A stretch of 64,000 nt of DNA from JBBATK01 sp046297095 (GTDB taxonomy: Bacteria; Bacteroidota; Ignavibacteria; Kapaibacteriales; NICIL-2). Where the stretch lies: contig JBKCNS010000005.1 of NCBI GenBank assembly GCA_046297095.1, forward strand, positions 1 through 64,000, written 5' to 3'. Both the position numbers and the translations under genes were made by a program. Under the pieces are notes generated by a model. It was not told where the DNA came from. It made no database searches and saw only the letters and a program-made list of their open reading frames with translations. Below, piece by piece: positions 36,126 to 44,108 of this stretch (positions within the stretch are counted from its first letter, which is position 1; every line of letters starts with the position of its first letter).

Positions 36126-36655
36126 GCGGCAGCTCCGGCGGTTTTGAGTTCCGTCATGGTGAATAGCGGAGTAAGAGGAACGTCGATAGCAGACAGCGCA
36201 GCCGGCCCGCCGGACTCGCGATCAATCACACACACCGCGCCCAGAATATTCGCGCCATGATCGCGTAAATCTTTAGACGACAACACCACCTGACCGCCGC
36301 TGGTGATCACATCTTCAACGATCAAGATATTCTTGCCCTTGATATCACTGCCTTCGGCAATCTTACACGTGCCGTACTCTTTAGCCTTTTTGCGAACAAA
36401 TGCAGCCGGGATGCCCGTGTGCAACGACAACGCCGTGGCAAGCGGCACACCACCAAGCTCCAAGCCGCACAGCACCTGCGTTTCCGCCGGTATCAGGGGC
36501 GCAAGGTGTTCGGCAATCACTTTGAGTAATTCGGGGCGCGCTTCAAACAGGTATTTGTCGAAGTACTCGTTGCTGTGTGCGCCGGAACGCAACAGGAAGT
36601 GACCCGTGATATGAGCGGTGTTGTAAATTGCTGCGGCTAGTTCGTGTCGTGTCAT
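36122..36655 (-). CDS. pyrE: Orotate phosphoribosyltransferase
   Basis: Makes orotidine monophosphate from orotate and PRPP in pyrimidine synthesis. The 177 residues carry the PRPP-binding loop ILIVEDVITSGGQ and the VRKKAKEYGT flexible-loop lysines, with LCGLELGGVPLATAL ahead of them. ATG 36655 opens a pyrE-acpS unit with a four-base overlap. It is divergent from the lipoyl-transfer gene. Confidence 0.96.
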   Translation of the reverse strand: MTRHELAAAIYNTAHITGHFLLRSGAHSNEYFDKYLFEARPELLKVIAEHLAPLIPAETQVLCGLELGGVPLATALSLHTGIPAAFVRKKAKEYGTCKIAEGSDIKGKNILIVEDVITSGGQVVLSSKDLRDHGANILGAVCVIDRESGGPAALSAIDVPLTPLFTMTELKTAGAAA

Positions 36656-36748
36656 GAGCGTGCAGGCCTGAATGCCGGCTATTATACCGAGGCGTTGAAA
36701 AGAAAAACAAAATTAGAGGATTTTGTGCATAGAGGTCCGGATTTCATC

Positions 36749-37519
36749 ATGCAAACACAAGAGCAACGCGATGCCGTTGTTCTGGAGCACATACGCGCGA
36801 ATGCAGTGGTTTCCACCGAGCTGAAGGTGAGCGGAGCAGAAAACATGCGCCGCGACGAAGCCAATGCGCAACTGTTGGTGCAGCAGCCCGAGCCCGTAGT
36901 GTATGTGCGACTCTACTCTTGGGATCCGTGGTGCGTGTCTCTGGGAGCTCATCAACGCGAGGATGACATAGACCATGAGCGCCGCAAAGACATGGGTTTT
37001 GATTGCGTGCGCCGCGCCACCGGCGGCCGCGCCGTATTTCACGCAGACGAGCTTACCTATTCCATTGTGATGGTACTGCCACACGGCACGGGCATGCATG
37101 ATGTGTACAGAGTGAGCCACTTTGTATTGCGCGATGCCCTGCACGCCATCGGAGCCACCGATGTGAGTTTTCAAAAAACCCAACCGGACTTTGCCGCGCG
37201 ATATCGCACCGAAGGAGATAGCGTTTCTTGTTTCACCAGCGCTGCGCGATCCGAACTTCTTTGGAACGACAAGAAAGTGGTAGGCAGTGCACAGCGTGTG
37301 TATGGCAACGTGCTTCTGCAACACGGGTCCATCTTGCTGTCGCCGGCTCATGTCCGGCTGGTGGATTGTTTGCGAATGCCGGACGAGCGTTCGCGTGAGC
37401 GACTTCGTTCCTCGCTGCTTCGCCACAGCGTAAGTCTACACGAGATTCTGGGGCATAGTGTTAGCGTGCAGGCCTGTGCCGAAGCGGTCTCCGCGGCTTT
37501 TTCGCATAGCGTTGATTGA
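36749..37519 (+). CDS. LipM-type octanoyltransferase / lipoate-protein ligase family
   Basis: A 256-residue BPL/LplA/LipB-fold enzyme that attaches octanoyl or lipoyl groups to carrier proteins such as GcvH. It has RRATGGRAVFHADELTYSIV (the RRxTGG(R)A motif), SVSCFTSAARSELLWNDKKVVGSAQR with an acyl-accepting Cys in the position of the LipM cysteine and the conserved Lys, and LLQHGSILL. These favour LipM over the ATP-using LplA. ATG 36749 is chosen; the open frame to 36644 would run into pyrE's start. A terminator follows 46 bases downstream. Confidence 0.85.
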   Translation: MQTQEQRDAVVLEHIRANAVVSTELKVSGAENMRRDEANAQLLVQQPEPVVYVRLYSWDPWCVSLGAHQREDDIDHERRKDMGFDCVRRATGGRAVFHADELTYSIVMVLPHGTGMHDVYRVSHFVLRDALHAIGATDVSFQKTQPDFAARYRTEGDSVSCFTSAARSELLWNDKKVVGSAQRVYGNVLLQHGSILLSPAHVRLVDCLRMPDERSRERLRSSLLRHSVSLHEILGHSVSVQACAEAVSAAFSHSVD

Positions 37520-37563
37520 GGATTGAAGGAGAAGAAGTAGAATTAGAACCTTGTCTTAACAAA

Positions 37564-37591
37564 AAAGCCCACAGATTTCTCTGTGGGCTTT
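37564..37591. terminator. Bidirectional terminator
   Basis: An 11-bp stem (AGCCCACAGA core at 37566-37575 with 37580-37590 region) around TTTC, flanked by six A on the left and TTTGTGTTTTG on the right. It stands between the LipM-like gene (+) and the DUF1573 gene (-). Confidence 0.88.
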
Positions 37592-37602
37592 GTGTTTTGT
37601 TT

Positions 37603-37640
37603 GTACCGATTGTCCGTACCGATTGTCCGTACCGAGTACG
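37603..37640. repeat. Tandem repeat, period 13 nt, nearly three units
   Basis: Two exact copies of GTACCGATTGTCC (37603-37615, 37616-37628) and a third shortened one. Lies between the terminator and the end of the DUF1573 gene. Confidence 0.92.
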
Positions 37641-37668
37641 TGACCGGCTTCAACGCCAGTCTCCTTCT

Positions 37669-38484
37669 TTACTTCTTCTTCGGAGGCGCAGCAGGCACAG
37701 CATTGGGATTGGGCAATTCGATCTTGCCGTTCTTTGCTTTGCTGGGATCGATTTGAATAACCGAGGGATCAACCACTCCGGCTTCATCCTTCACCTGACC
37801 ATATGCGCTGATCTCAAAGGGAGGAAAATCCGGATCAGCAGTTTCCACAACGACGTTTGCGCTCCAGTATCCGCGATCTTTACCATAATACGTTCCGTGA
37901 ATGACCAATGAGTCTCCGGCCGCAATGGTTACCGGACCTTTTTGATCGATCTTCAAACCTTTGGTGGCGAGCAGTCGCTCCACCTTGAGCGGCTTGGTAT
38001 CGTTGTTCTTCATGGCGACGGAAAACTTCGACGTCTCGCCAACTTTGATCTCCGGGAAATTGAATGTTTGCGGTGTGAGCGTAATGGGGCGGAAAAGATT
38101 AGCCTTCAAATACAACAATCGCCCGGTTTTGGAGGGGTCGTCGTTAGTGAAGATGGTCATGGTTTTAGTCAGATCGCCTGATGCAAGAGCGGCGTTTAAT
38201 CCCACGTGAATAACAGACGTTTTACCCGGCTTGATGGGGTCCGTGGAGTATTTCGGAGTAGTGCAACCGCAGCCTACCTTGATGGTGTCAATGATCAGGT
38301 CTTTGTTGCCGGTGTTCTTAATAGTAAGGTTTGTGTCGAGCGTAACCATTTTCAGGGGATTGTCCTTAACAACCATACGGCCCCAATCAACAGTCTCGCC
38401 GCCCACAATCTCCATTTTCGGTTGTGCCACTGCGGTGCCTACCGCCACCAACAAGCACATAAGAAGTATAATGTTTGAACGCAT
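37669..38484 (-). CDS. Exported DUF1573 protein
   Basis: A 271-residue exported protein with a signal peptide (about 1-20, ending AVAQ) and a DUF1573 Ig-like domain: WGRMVVKDNPLKMVTLDTNLTIKNTGNKDLIIDTIKVGCGCTTP, followed by a second similar beta sandwich (about 130-225). The GCGCTTP cysteines are the family mark. The Pro/Lys tail is low-complexity. Function of the family is unknown, but it is common in Bacteroidota. It is the third gene of a sigma/anti-sigma/DUF1573 run, 38 bases after the anti-sigma gene, so it may be regulated by or sense for that system. Confidence 0.9.
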   Translation of the reverse strand: MRSNIILLMCLLVAVGTAVAQPKMEIVGGETVDWGRMVVKDNPLKMVTLDTNLTIKNTGNKDLIIDTIKVGCGCTTPKYSTDPIKPGKTSVIHVGLNAALASGDLTKTMTIFTNDDPSKTGRLLYLKANLFRPITLTPQTFNFPEIKVGETSKFSVAMKNNDTKPLKVERLLATKGLKIDQKGPVTIAAGDSLVIHGTYYGKDRGYWSANVVVETADPDFPPFEISAYGQVKDEAGVVDPSVIQIDPSKAKNGKIELPNPNAVPAAPPKKK

Positions 38485-38522
38485 TTTGATACAGTAAAAA
38501 GATGAAACGAAAAAAGTCGTTG

Positions 38523-39335
38523 TTACGGGGTGTGCTGTGCGGTGCGATGACTCGAGGAATCAATGCGCGCCGAAACCTCGCACACGGCGTTGCTTGCAAT
38601 ATGATGAACCATTTCGGCCTGTACCGGATTAATAGCTTGGTTGTGACCAATGCTCTCCAGCACAAACTCGATATCCGTAATCAGTTTCTGAACTTCAGGG
38701 TTGTTGCCCGCTCTTGCTCGAAGAGCCGTAGCTTCCAACAATAACTGCTTCGCTATCTGACGATTCGGCAATTGAGCCTGTATGGGCGGGCACTTTTCGC
38801 ACGCCACTTCTTCATCTACAGAGGTTGCCAGATAAATCTGCGAGCGTCGCAGGAAGTCGCGGATCTGGGGATTGGATGCAACCGCAGTTGCGGACAGATT
38901 CTCTCCGTCTGTAACCATTGCACCGCCGGCACTTGCTCCGCCGGGCATCAACTGCACATTGCTTCCAATCAACATACCGATGAAAACAAAAGCAAGGCCG
39001 CCGGCAAGGGTAAATCCAATGCGCTGGGGCGTGGCAAAAATATCACGGATGCTCTGCCACCAACTCGTTTTTACTTCGGTGCGCGGGGCGCGCTCGTCGG
39101 CAATCACGGTGGCCGTCAGGATGTTGCGCTCCAACCGCTCGAGTATGCGAGCGTCTATATCCTCTGCCGCAGCATTAGCAAGGCGGGAGAGATTTAGATT
39201 ACACGCCTCTGCTGCTGCAGAAATCGTGGGATCCGCAGATTGCTCTACGCGCAAGGCATCACTCCGGTCTGAAGGTAACTCGCCGTAGTAATCGAGTATT
39301 ATGTCCTGCGCACGTTCTGTATCAATTTTATTCAT
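38523..39335 (-). CDS. Probable membrane anti-sigma factor
   Basis: A 270-residue protein with a cytosolic N-terminal part (1-100), one membrane helix (about 105-130, IGFTLAGGLAFVFIGMLIG) and an external helical C-terminal part with VACEKCPP. There is no clear HxxxCxxC zinc motif. The call rests on position: it follows an ECF sigma gene by 88 bases on the same strand and has the one-helix layout of anti-sigma factors. The ATG at 39335 has a GGAG site and is preferred to a TTG one codon earlier. Confidence 0.72.
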   Translation of the reverse strand: MNKIDTERAQDIILDYYGELPSDRSDALRVEQSADPTISAAAEACNLNLSRLANAAAEDIDARILERLERNILTATVIADERAPRTEVKTSWWQSIRDIFATPQRIGFTLAGGLAFVFIGMLIGSNVQLMPGGASAGGAMVTDGENLSATAVASNPQIRDFLRRSQIYLATSVDEEVACEKCPPIQAQLPNRQIAKQLLLEATALRARAGNNPEVQKLITDIEFVLESIGHNQAINPVQAEMVHHIASNAVCEVSARIDSSSHRTAQHTP

Positions 39336-39404
39336 CAAAACTCCGTTGTGAAGAGCGTATGTTCAGTGTTACAATGTGGTGGTGTTGCTGTGGTTGTGGC
39401 AATT

Positions 39405-39428
39405 GCAACTGCTACAGCAACTGCTACT
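39405..39428. repeat. 12-nt duplication across the sigma gene stop codon
   Basis: GCAACTGCTACA (39405-39416) and GCAACTGCTACT (39417-39428) are adjacent copies. The stop codon of the sigma gene lies in the second. Confidence 0.85.
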
Positions 39429-40017
39429 TATCCTGCCGGTAAAACTCAAGCATCTTTTGAAGATTCTGAATTGCTCTGAACAACAGAACTTTTACCGTGC
39501 CTTCGGTGTTACCCATCTGCTCCGCAATCTCTTTTAAGGGAAGATCGTGGTAGTGCCGCAACACAAACACGGTGCGCTGCGACGGGCTTAATTTCTTCAA
39601 CGCTTCCTGGATGTGCTCGTCTATCACTTTTTGCGACAGCAGCCGTTCAGGATCCGTTACCTCGTAGGTGATGCCGCCTGTATTGTGCAGTTCATCATCA
39701 TACTCCGCGCTGGTCTTGGATACCTCGTATTGCCGAGAGCGCGTTGTATTAATAAACGCGTTCATCGTAACCCGGTATATCCATGTACTCAGCTTGGAAT
39801 CGCCCCTAAAGGTATTCATTGCGCGGTACACGCGAATAAACACTTCTTGGGTCAGGTCTTCGGCAGCATCGTGATCCTGCGTCAAATCCTTGGCCAACAT
39901 GTACACCCGCTTTGTGAAGGTTCTCACGATGTCGTTGAAGACGCCGGGATCCTTCGCAAGAATTCTGTCGACAAGCTCCTTGTCGTTATCTACCGAACCA
40001 AAGCTGCGTGACGACAT
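39424..40017 (-). CDS. ECF RNA polymerase sigma factor (RpoE-like)
   Basis: A 197-residue extracytoplasmic-function sigma factor. Region 2 reads DAAEDLTQEVFIRVYRAMNTFRGDSKLSTWIYRVTMN, and region 4 LKKLSPSQRTVFVLRHYHDLPLKEIAEQMGNTEGTVKVLLFRAIQNL. It would direct RNA polymerase to a small regulon, held back by the membrane protein encoded next. A possible self-recognised promoter stands upstream. The regulon is unknown; the DUF1573 gene is the obvious first member. Confidence 0.94.
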   Translation of the reverse strand: MSSRSFGSVDNDKELVDRILAKDPGVFNDIVRTFTKRVYMLAKDLTQDHDAAEDLTQEVFIRVYRAMNTFRGDSKLSTWIYRVTMNAFINTTRSRQYEVSKTSAEYDDELHNTGGITYEVTDPERLLSQKVIDEHIQEALKKLSPSQRTVFVLRHYHDLPLKEIAEQMGNTEGTVKVLLFRAIQNLQKMLEFYRQDK

Positions 40018-40038
40018 AAGCGATTAAAGGTGATGGTA

Positions 40039-40064
40039 TAGACAGCCGTTTGCGGCGAAACGTT
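40039..40064 (-). promoter_or_regulatory. Possible ECF-type promoter of the sigma gene
   Basis: Read on the minus strand: AACGTT (40064-40059), 15 bases, GTCTA (40043-40039), 22 bases before the ATG. AAC-containing -35 and GTC-containing -10 boxes are common for ECF sigma factors, which often transcribe themselves. Pattern match only. Confidence 0.3.
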
Positions 40065-40160
40065 GACGGGAAAATACGTCAATTGCTAAAAAGGGCGCTG
40101 TTGTACCCAAGGAAAAGGCCGCGAATGGTCGTAAATGGCAGCGTGGGCCGACTCGGCTGA

Positions 40161-40233
40161 TTCCAAACACGAATTCAAAACACCAATTTCAAAACACATG
40201 TTCAAAACACATGTTCAAACCACATTTCCAAAC
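40161..40233. repeat. Imperfect tandem repeat, period 12-14 nt, about six units
   Basis: Units of TTCAAAACACATG type (two exact copies at 40188-40213) with diverged copies on both sides. The array ends right at the stop codon of the cohesin/dockerin gene. Confidence 0.9.
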
Positions 40234-41663
40234 TACCAGCTGAAGGTGGTTGCGAAGGGTTGGGCCGTATTGATGTTTACTACATACAGACCGGAAGGCA
40301 GAGAGAGGGGAATGTTCCCATTCTCCTGTATGCGTATGCGCACAAGCTCTTTGCCGGTCACATTGCTGATCACAACTTCAGCGTCGGTTGTGGCGGGTAG
40401 GCCGAGAATACTCAGCATGGAAGATGCTCTGTCTGCTCGAACGCGGATGCACTGCGCATCGTCTGTGGGGCAGGTACGATCGTCGCTGTTTGTGGCGGTG
40501 GTTTGATACAAAGGAAAAATGCGGCCGTCGGCAGTTGCGCCAAGCACCTGCGTCATTTCCACCGGGCACGATGCGCTCTCGAAAACAAGATAGCCTGCCA
40601 CGCCGGGGCGAATGCTGTTCTGACCTTGTTCGCTGCCGAATACAAGCAAAAGGGAGCCGTCGTCGCACCGCATGTATCCCGGAAAAACGCCGGGCAAAGA
40701 TTCCGCCGGCTCGAAGCCTATCACTCGCGCCGATGCATCCATAAGGCGCGCGCTAAGTGCCACACCAAGAAGATTCTCTGCTGCTTGTATGCGCACGGGC
40801 ACACGCTGAAGCTCGGCAGGATACACGCTGCGCTTGGCAGATTGAATGCTGCTGTTCGATTGCGTCTTCGAATGTGTTTTTCCGAAGTTGATTTGCACTA
40901 CAAGATTGTCGCTAAGCGTAACGTCGCCGCTGCCGTCGCAATCTGCGTAGGTGGCCTGCGCGCTATCCCATACCAGAGCAGCTTGCGGAAGCCACAAGGT
41001 GCTTGCCGGTTCACGTTTGTAACCGCGCACGTTGCTTGTTCCCGAACCCTGTTTTAGAAAAGCACCCACGGTGGTGGCATCGCGCGAATCCACTATGCCG
41101 TTGTTATCCGCATCGCCGGGATGTACCTGCACAAAGCCATGCACAGTTGCCGTATAGGGAACGGAGTTCAGCTTGACTATTGTTCCACCGCTGTCGGTAA
41201 CAACCGCCTGTGGGTATACAAAGGAGAAGCTTATGGTGGAGTCGTTCGGAGCGTCGGGCAGTACCACAAAATCAAGATGAATCACCACGGGGTTGGTGAA
41301 GGCAGAGTCGGTAGCGCCCATTCCGGATAACGCGCCAACATGCACGCTTCCATTGCCCAGGGAGTCGGAAAGGTCGTAAACAAACACACCCTTCTTACCA
41401 AGATCGCGGGTTTTCCAGTGAGAAAACACTACATGCTTGGCATTGGTAAAGCGTAATTCGAAACTGACGGAGGTGCAATTGGCAATACTGTCTACCACAA
41501 CGTCCACGCCAAAGGATTGCGTGGCGGTAACAAATCCGGCTCGGCCGGCTTCAACGTCGGAGCGCACCAGGCGAATGGTCTGAGCATGGGCCGATCCGCC
41601 CATGAGCGCCGCAATAGCACATAAGATCAGGGTTCGTAGCGATGATGCAATTCGTTCTTCCAT
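40233..41663 (-). CDS. T9SS-sorted protein with cohesin-like and dockerin domains
   Basis: A 476-residue exported protein. After a signal peptide (MEERIASSLRTLILCAIAALMGGSAHAQ) come a cohesin-like beta sandwich (about 30-175), a type I dockerin pair of calcium loops (DADNNGIVDSRD near 185 and DCDGSGDVTLSD near 240), a second beta sandwich with VPVRIQAAENLLGVALSARL (about 285-385), and a type A sorting domain ending VNINTAQPFATTFSW. Cohesin and dockerin normally bind each other in cellulosomes; outside them both occur as general surface modules. ATG 41663 is chosen by the signal peptide; the open frame to 41750 runs through a tandem repeat. Confidence 0.83.
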   Translation of the reverse strand: MEERIASSLRTLILCAIAALMGGSAHAQTIRLVRSDVEAGRAGFVTATQSFGVDVVVDSIANCTSVSFELRFTNAKHVVFSHWKTRDLGKKGVFVYDLSDSLGNGSVHVGALSGMGATDSAFTNPVVIHLDFVVLPDAPNDSTISFSFVYPQAVVTDSGGTIVKLNSVPYTATVHGFVQVHPGDADNNGIVDSRDATTVGAFLKQGSGTSNVRGYKREPASTLWLPQAALVWDSAQATYADCDGSGDVTLSDNLVVQINFGKTHSKTQSNSSIQSAKRSVYPAELQRVPVRIQAAENLLGVALSARLMDASARVIGFEPAESLPGVFPGYMRCDDGSLLLVFGSEQGQNSIRPGVAGYLVFESASCPVEMTQVLGATADGRIFPLYQTTATNSDDRTCPTDDAQCIRVRADRASSMLSILGLPATTDAEVVISNVTGKELVRIRIQENGNIPLSLPSGLYVVNINTAQPFATTFSW

Positions 41664-41730
41664 GAATGCGGTCCTCGTCGTGAGATGTCTCTTCGTGGGA
41701 TGTACTTTCCCTGCTGAATATGGTGCAAAG

Positions 41731-41778
41731 CGCGTGCCAAGGCCCGCCAAGGCCTGCCAAGTACCGCCAAATACCGCC
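41731..41778. repeat. Tandem repeat, period 10 nt, nearly five units
   Basis: CGCGTGCCAA, GGCCCGCCAA, GGCCTGCCAA, GTACCGCCAA and a partial fifth. It lies between nusB and the cohesin/dockerin gene. Confidence 0.9.
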
Positions 41779-41789
41779 GGGAACAGGAA

Positions 41790-42509
41790 CTACGGCTGTT
41801 CCTCCGTAGCTGCTGCAGATTCGGATGCAGTTTCAGATGCAACTTCCGGCTCTGCATCATCCGTTTGCGCTTCCACCAAAGCGTGCGAGGCAAGTTTCCC
41901 CTCGGCAACAAGCTCATCGCGCGCAACATCCAGAATGCCATTGATAAACACGCTGCTTTTTTCCGTTGAATACACCTTCGAAAGCTCAATGGCTTCGTTG
42001 ATGGTGATTCTTGGAACAATGTCCGCAAAAGTCATCATTTCGGTGATGGCCATGCGAAGCAGCAAACGATCTATAAGTGCGATACGCTCAAGATCCCAGT
42101 TCTGTGCCAGGCGCTCGATACGCTCATCCAAACTTTTAGCATTGGCAACAGTGGTGAAGAACAGGGTGCGAGCAAAATTGATATCCTTGTCGCGCCAGGT
42201 AATGGGCGTGTCGGATTCCATCTCCTCTACTTCGTCGGTACGTAGCGGACGCCCATGCTGCTGCTCTTCGCCCTCTCCAACGTTGAATTCTCGGTAGAAG
42301 ATGTGCTTAAACATGTGCTCCGTATCAACTGATTGTGCAATTGATTGTGCCTGAGCACTTTGGTCGCTATCGGCACTCTGCCCCGTCATCGACTCGTATG
42401 CACTGAGGATTTGTACCACTTTCTCTCTGGCCAGCCTTCGCGTACCATCGATACTGCGTGTGCGGCTCAGAGGAAACTCCTCCGGTTGCGGTGTCGCCCT
42501 TTTCTTCAT
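41790..42509 (-). CDS. nusB: Transcription antitermination factor NusB, with insert and acidic tail
   Basis: NusB binds boxA RNA with S10 and keeps RNA polymerase going through rRNA operons. The core is clear: RRLAREKVVQILSAYE at the start, and LERIALIDRLLLRMAITEMMTFADIVPRITINEAIELSKVYSTEKSSVFINGILD in the second half. At 239 residues it is longer than the usual 130-165: there is an insert of about 60 residues (QSADSDQSAQAQSIAQSV... to ESDTP, part of it a 12-nt duplication at 42327-42350) and an acidic Glu/Ala tail of about 35. Core function should be intact. Confidence 0.92.
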   Translation of the reverse strand: MKKRATPQPEEFPLSRTRSIDGTRRLAREKVVQILSAYESMTGQSADSDQSAQAQSIAQSVDTEHMFKHIFYREFNVGEGEEQQHGRPLRTDEVEEMESDTPITWRDKDINFARTLFFTTVANAKSLDERIERLAQNWDLERIALIDRLLLRMAITEMMTFADIVPRITINEAIELSKVYSTEKSSVFINGILDVARDELVAEGKLASHALVEAQTDDAEPEVASETASESAAATEEQP

Positions 42510-42613
42510 ATTTCAAGCCTGTCTGCGCACTCGTGCGTTGTAGTTCTCTTGTTGTAAAAACTGTCTGCTCTGAATCCTCAACCTACAAACCAATATCAGG
42601 GCATGTACCAATC

Positions 42614-43699
42614 TTAGTTCCCGCCACGAATATTCGGCACTCCCGTGAAATTGCCGTGAATGTGACGCACCTTGGCAATACGCTCTTCAGCAATGCGATT
42701 GGATGCATCCACCGTAAGGATGTTTTCTGTTTTGGCAGTGGCGAAGATCTTCACGAGCGTGTCGTAAATACCTTCCACTTTGCGCGTTACTTGATCCACC
42801 GACCAATTCTCGATTTCCGAAGAAACGTTGATAAGGCCGCCGGCATTGATTACATAATCGGGCGCATAGAGAATGCCTTTTTGCTTCAACGCTTCCCCAT
42901 GTACGCGTTCGTTTTTCAATTGATTGTTTGCTCCGCCGGCTACCACCGAGCAACGAAGCTGGCCAATGGTGTCGTCGTTGATCACCGCGCCAAGTGCGTT
43001 GGGCGAGAGAATATCGCAGTCGAATCCATATACTTCATCCGGCGTGATGTACTCGGCGCCTGCTTCAGCGCACAATGCGCGTGCTTTGTCCTCAAAAATG
43101 TCGGTAACAAAAACCTTGGCGCCGTCTTTGACCAGGTGATGCGTAAGGTGACGAGCCACATTGCCGGCACCCTGCACCACTACACGCTTTCCGGCCAGTG
43201 AGTCGCTGCCGTACTGCGCGTGTGCTGCAGCTTTAACACCGCAGAATACACCAAGAGCAGTAAAGGGCGACGGGTCGCCGCTTCCGCCATGACCACCCAC
43301 ACCGGTTACGAAGCGGGTTTCCATGCGGATGTATTCCATGTCCTGAACCGATGTGCCCACGTCTTCGGCGGTGATATATCGTCCGCCAAGGGTGTTCACA
43401 AAGCGGCCATAGGCTCGGAACAATGCTTCAGACTTATCTGTGCGCGAATCGCCAAGGATAACGGCTTTGCCACCGCCCAGGTTCAGACCTGCAACAGCAG
43501 CTTTGTATGTCATGCCGCGCGACAAGCGCAAAGCATCGGTGATTGCTTCGGCATCGCTTGCATACTTCCACATACGGGTACCGCCCAAGGCCGGACCGAG
43601 AGTTGTATCGTGAATTCCAATGATAGCGCGGAGACCGCTGCGGGGGTCGGAGCAGAACACTACTTGCTCATGACCATAAGATTCAAGATCCTGAAACAT
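42614..43699 (-). CDS. Leucine dehydrogenase (Glu/Leu/Phe/Val dehydrogenase family)
   Basis: NAD-dependent oxidative deamination of branched-chain amino acids. The 361-residue protein begins MFQDLESYGHEQVVFCSDP and has GLNLGGGKAVILGD with the catalytic lysine, the TAEDVGTS turn, a Rossmann loop VVVQGAGNVARHL, and DILSPNALGAVIN and YVINAGGLINV. Length and motifs match leucine dehydrogenase; valine or phenylalanine dehydrogenase cannot be fully excluded. ATG 43699 is chosen over an open frame to 43765. It fits the amino-acid-degrading profile of the window. Confidence 0.93.
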   Translation of the reverse strand: MFQDLESYGHEQVVFCSDPRSGLRAIIGIHDTTLGPALGGTRMWKYASDAEAITDALRLSRGMTYKAAVAGLNLGGGKAVILGDSRTDKSEALFRAYGRFVNTLGGRYITAEDVGTSVQDMEYIRMETRFVTGVGGHGGSGDPSPFTALGVFCGVKAAAHAQYGSDSLAGKRVVVQGAGNVARHLTHHLVKDGAKVFVTDIFEDKARALCAEAGAEYITPDEVYGFDCDILSPNALGAVINDDTIGQLRCSVVAGGANNQLKNERVHGEALKQKGILYAPDYVINAGGLINVSSEIENWSVDQVTRKVEGIYDTLVKIFATAKTENILTVDASNRIAEERIAKVRHIHGNFTGVPNIRGGN

Positions 43700-44108
43700 G
43701 ACGTTGCACAGATATTGGTGATGAATTGTGCTAAGAGCGCTACAGACTACCCCTGCATAGCACACGGCATGCAGCGGAAGTCATCCTTGATCTTAACATT
43801 GAATCCGGTTGAGCGTACGTACCCTGAGTAAATGCTCCCGCCGGAGGAACGGTGCGCAAAGATACACGGAATTCCGGTTTTGCCGGCGGCACGGAAAGCA
43901 GTGCTGAAAGCAGTATGAAATGCGGTGCTAAAGGTGGGGATTATGCATGCTCGAATGCACAGGCGGAATTTCGTTGGTGGGCATGTGGCGCAGGGCTATT
44001 TTCCTGACGACCTAACACAACGGGCGGTAATGGCCATACGGCCGCTGCGTATGTTGTGAACGATGAGAATATCAATTCCACGATGTTGCACTCGAGAGGA
44101 GTTTCCTT
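43700..44108. other. Divergent intergenic region, 409 bp
   Basis: Between leucine dehydrogenase (left) and the IgGFc-like T9SS gene (right). On the minus strand TATCTTTG at 43864-43857 matches the Bacteroidetes -7 consensus but has no TTTG at -33; it would give a leader of about 150 bases. A CTCCCGCCGGAG palindrome lies near 43835-43846. An AGGAG site precedes the GTG start at 44109. No RNA gene recognised. Confidence 0.5.
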
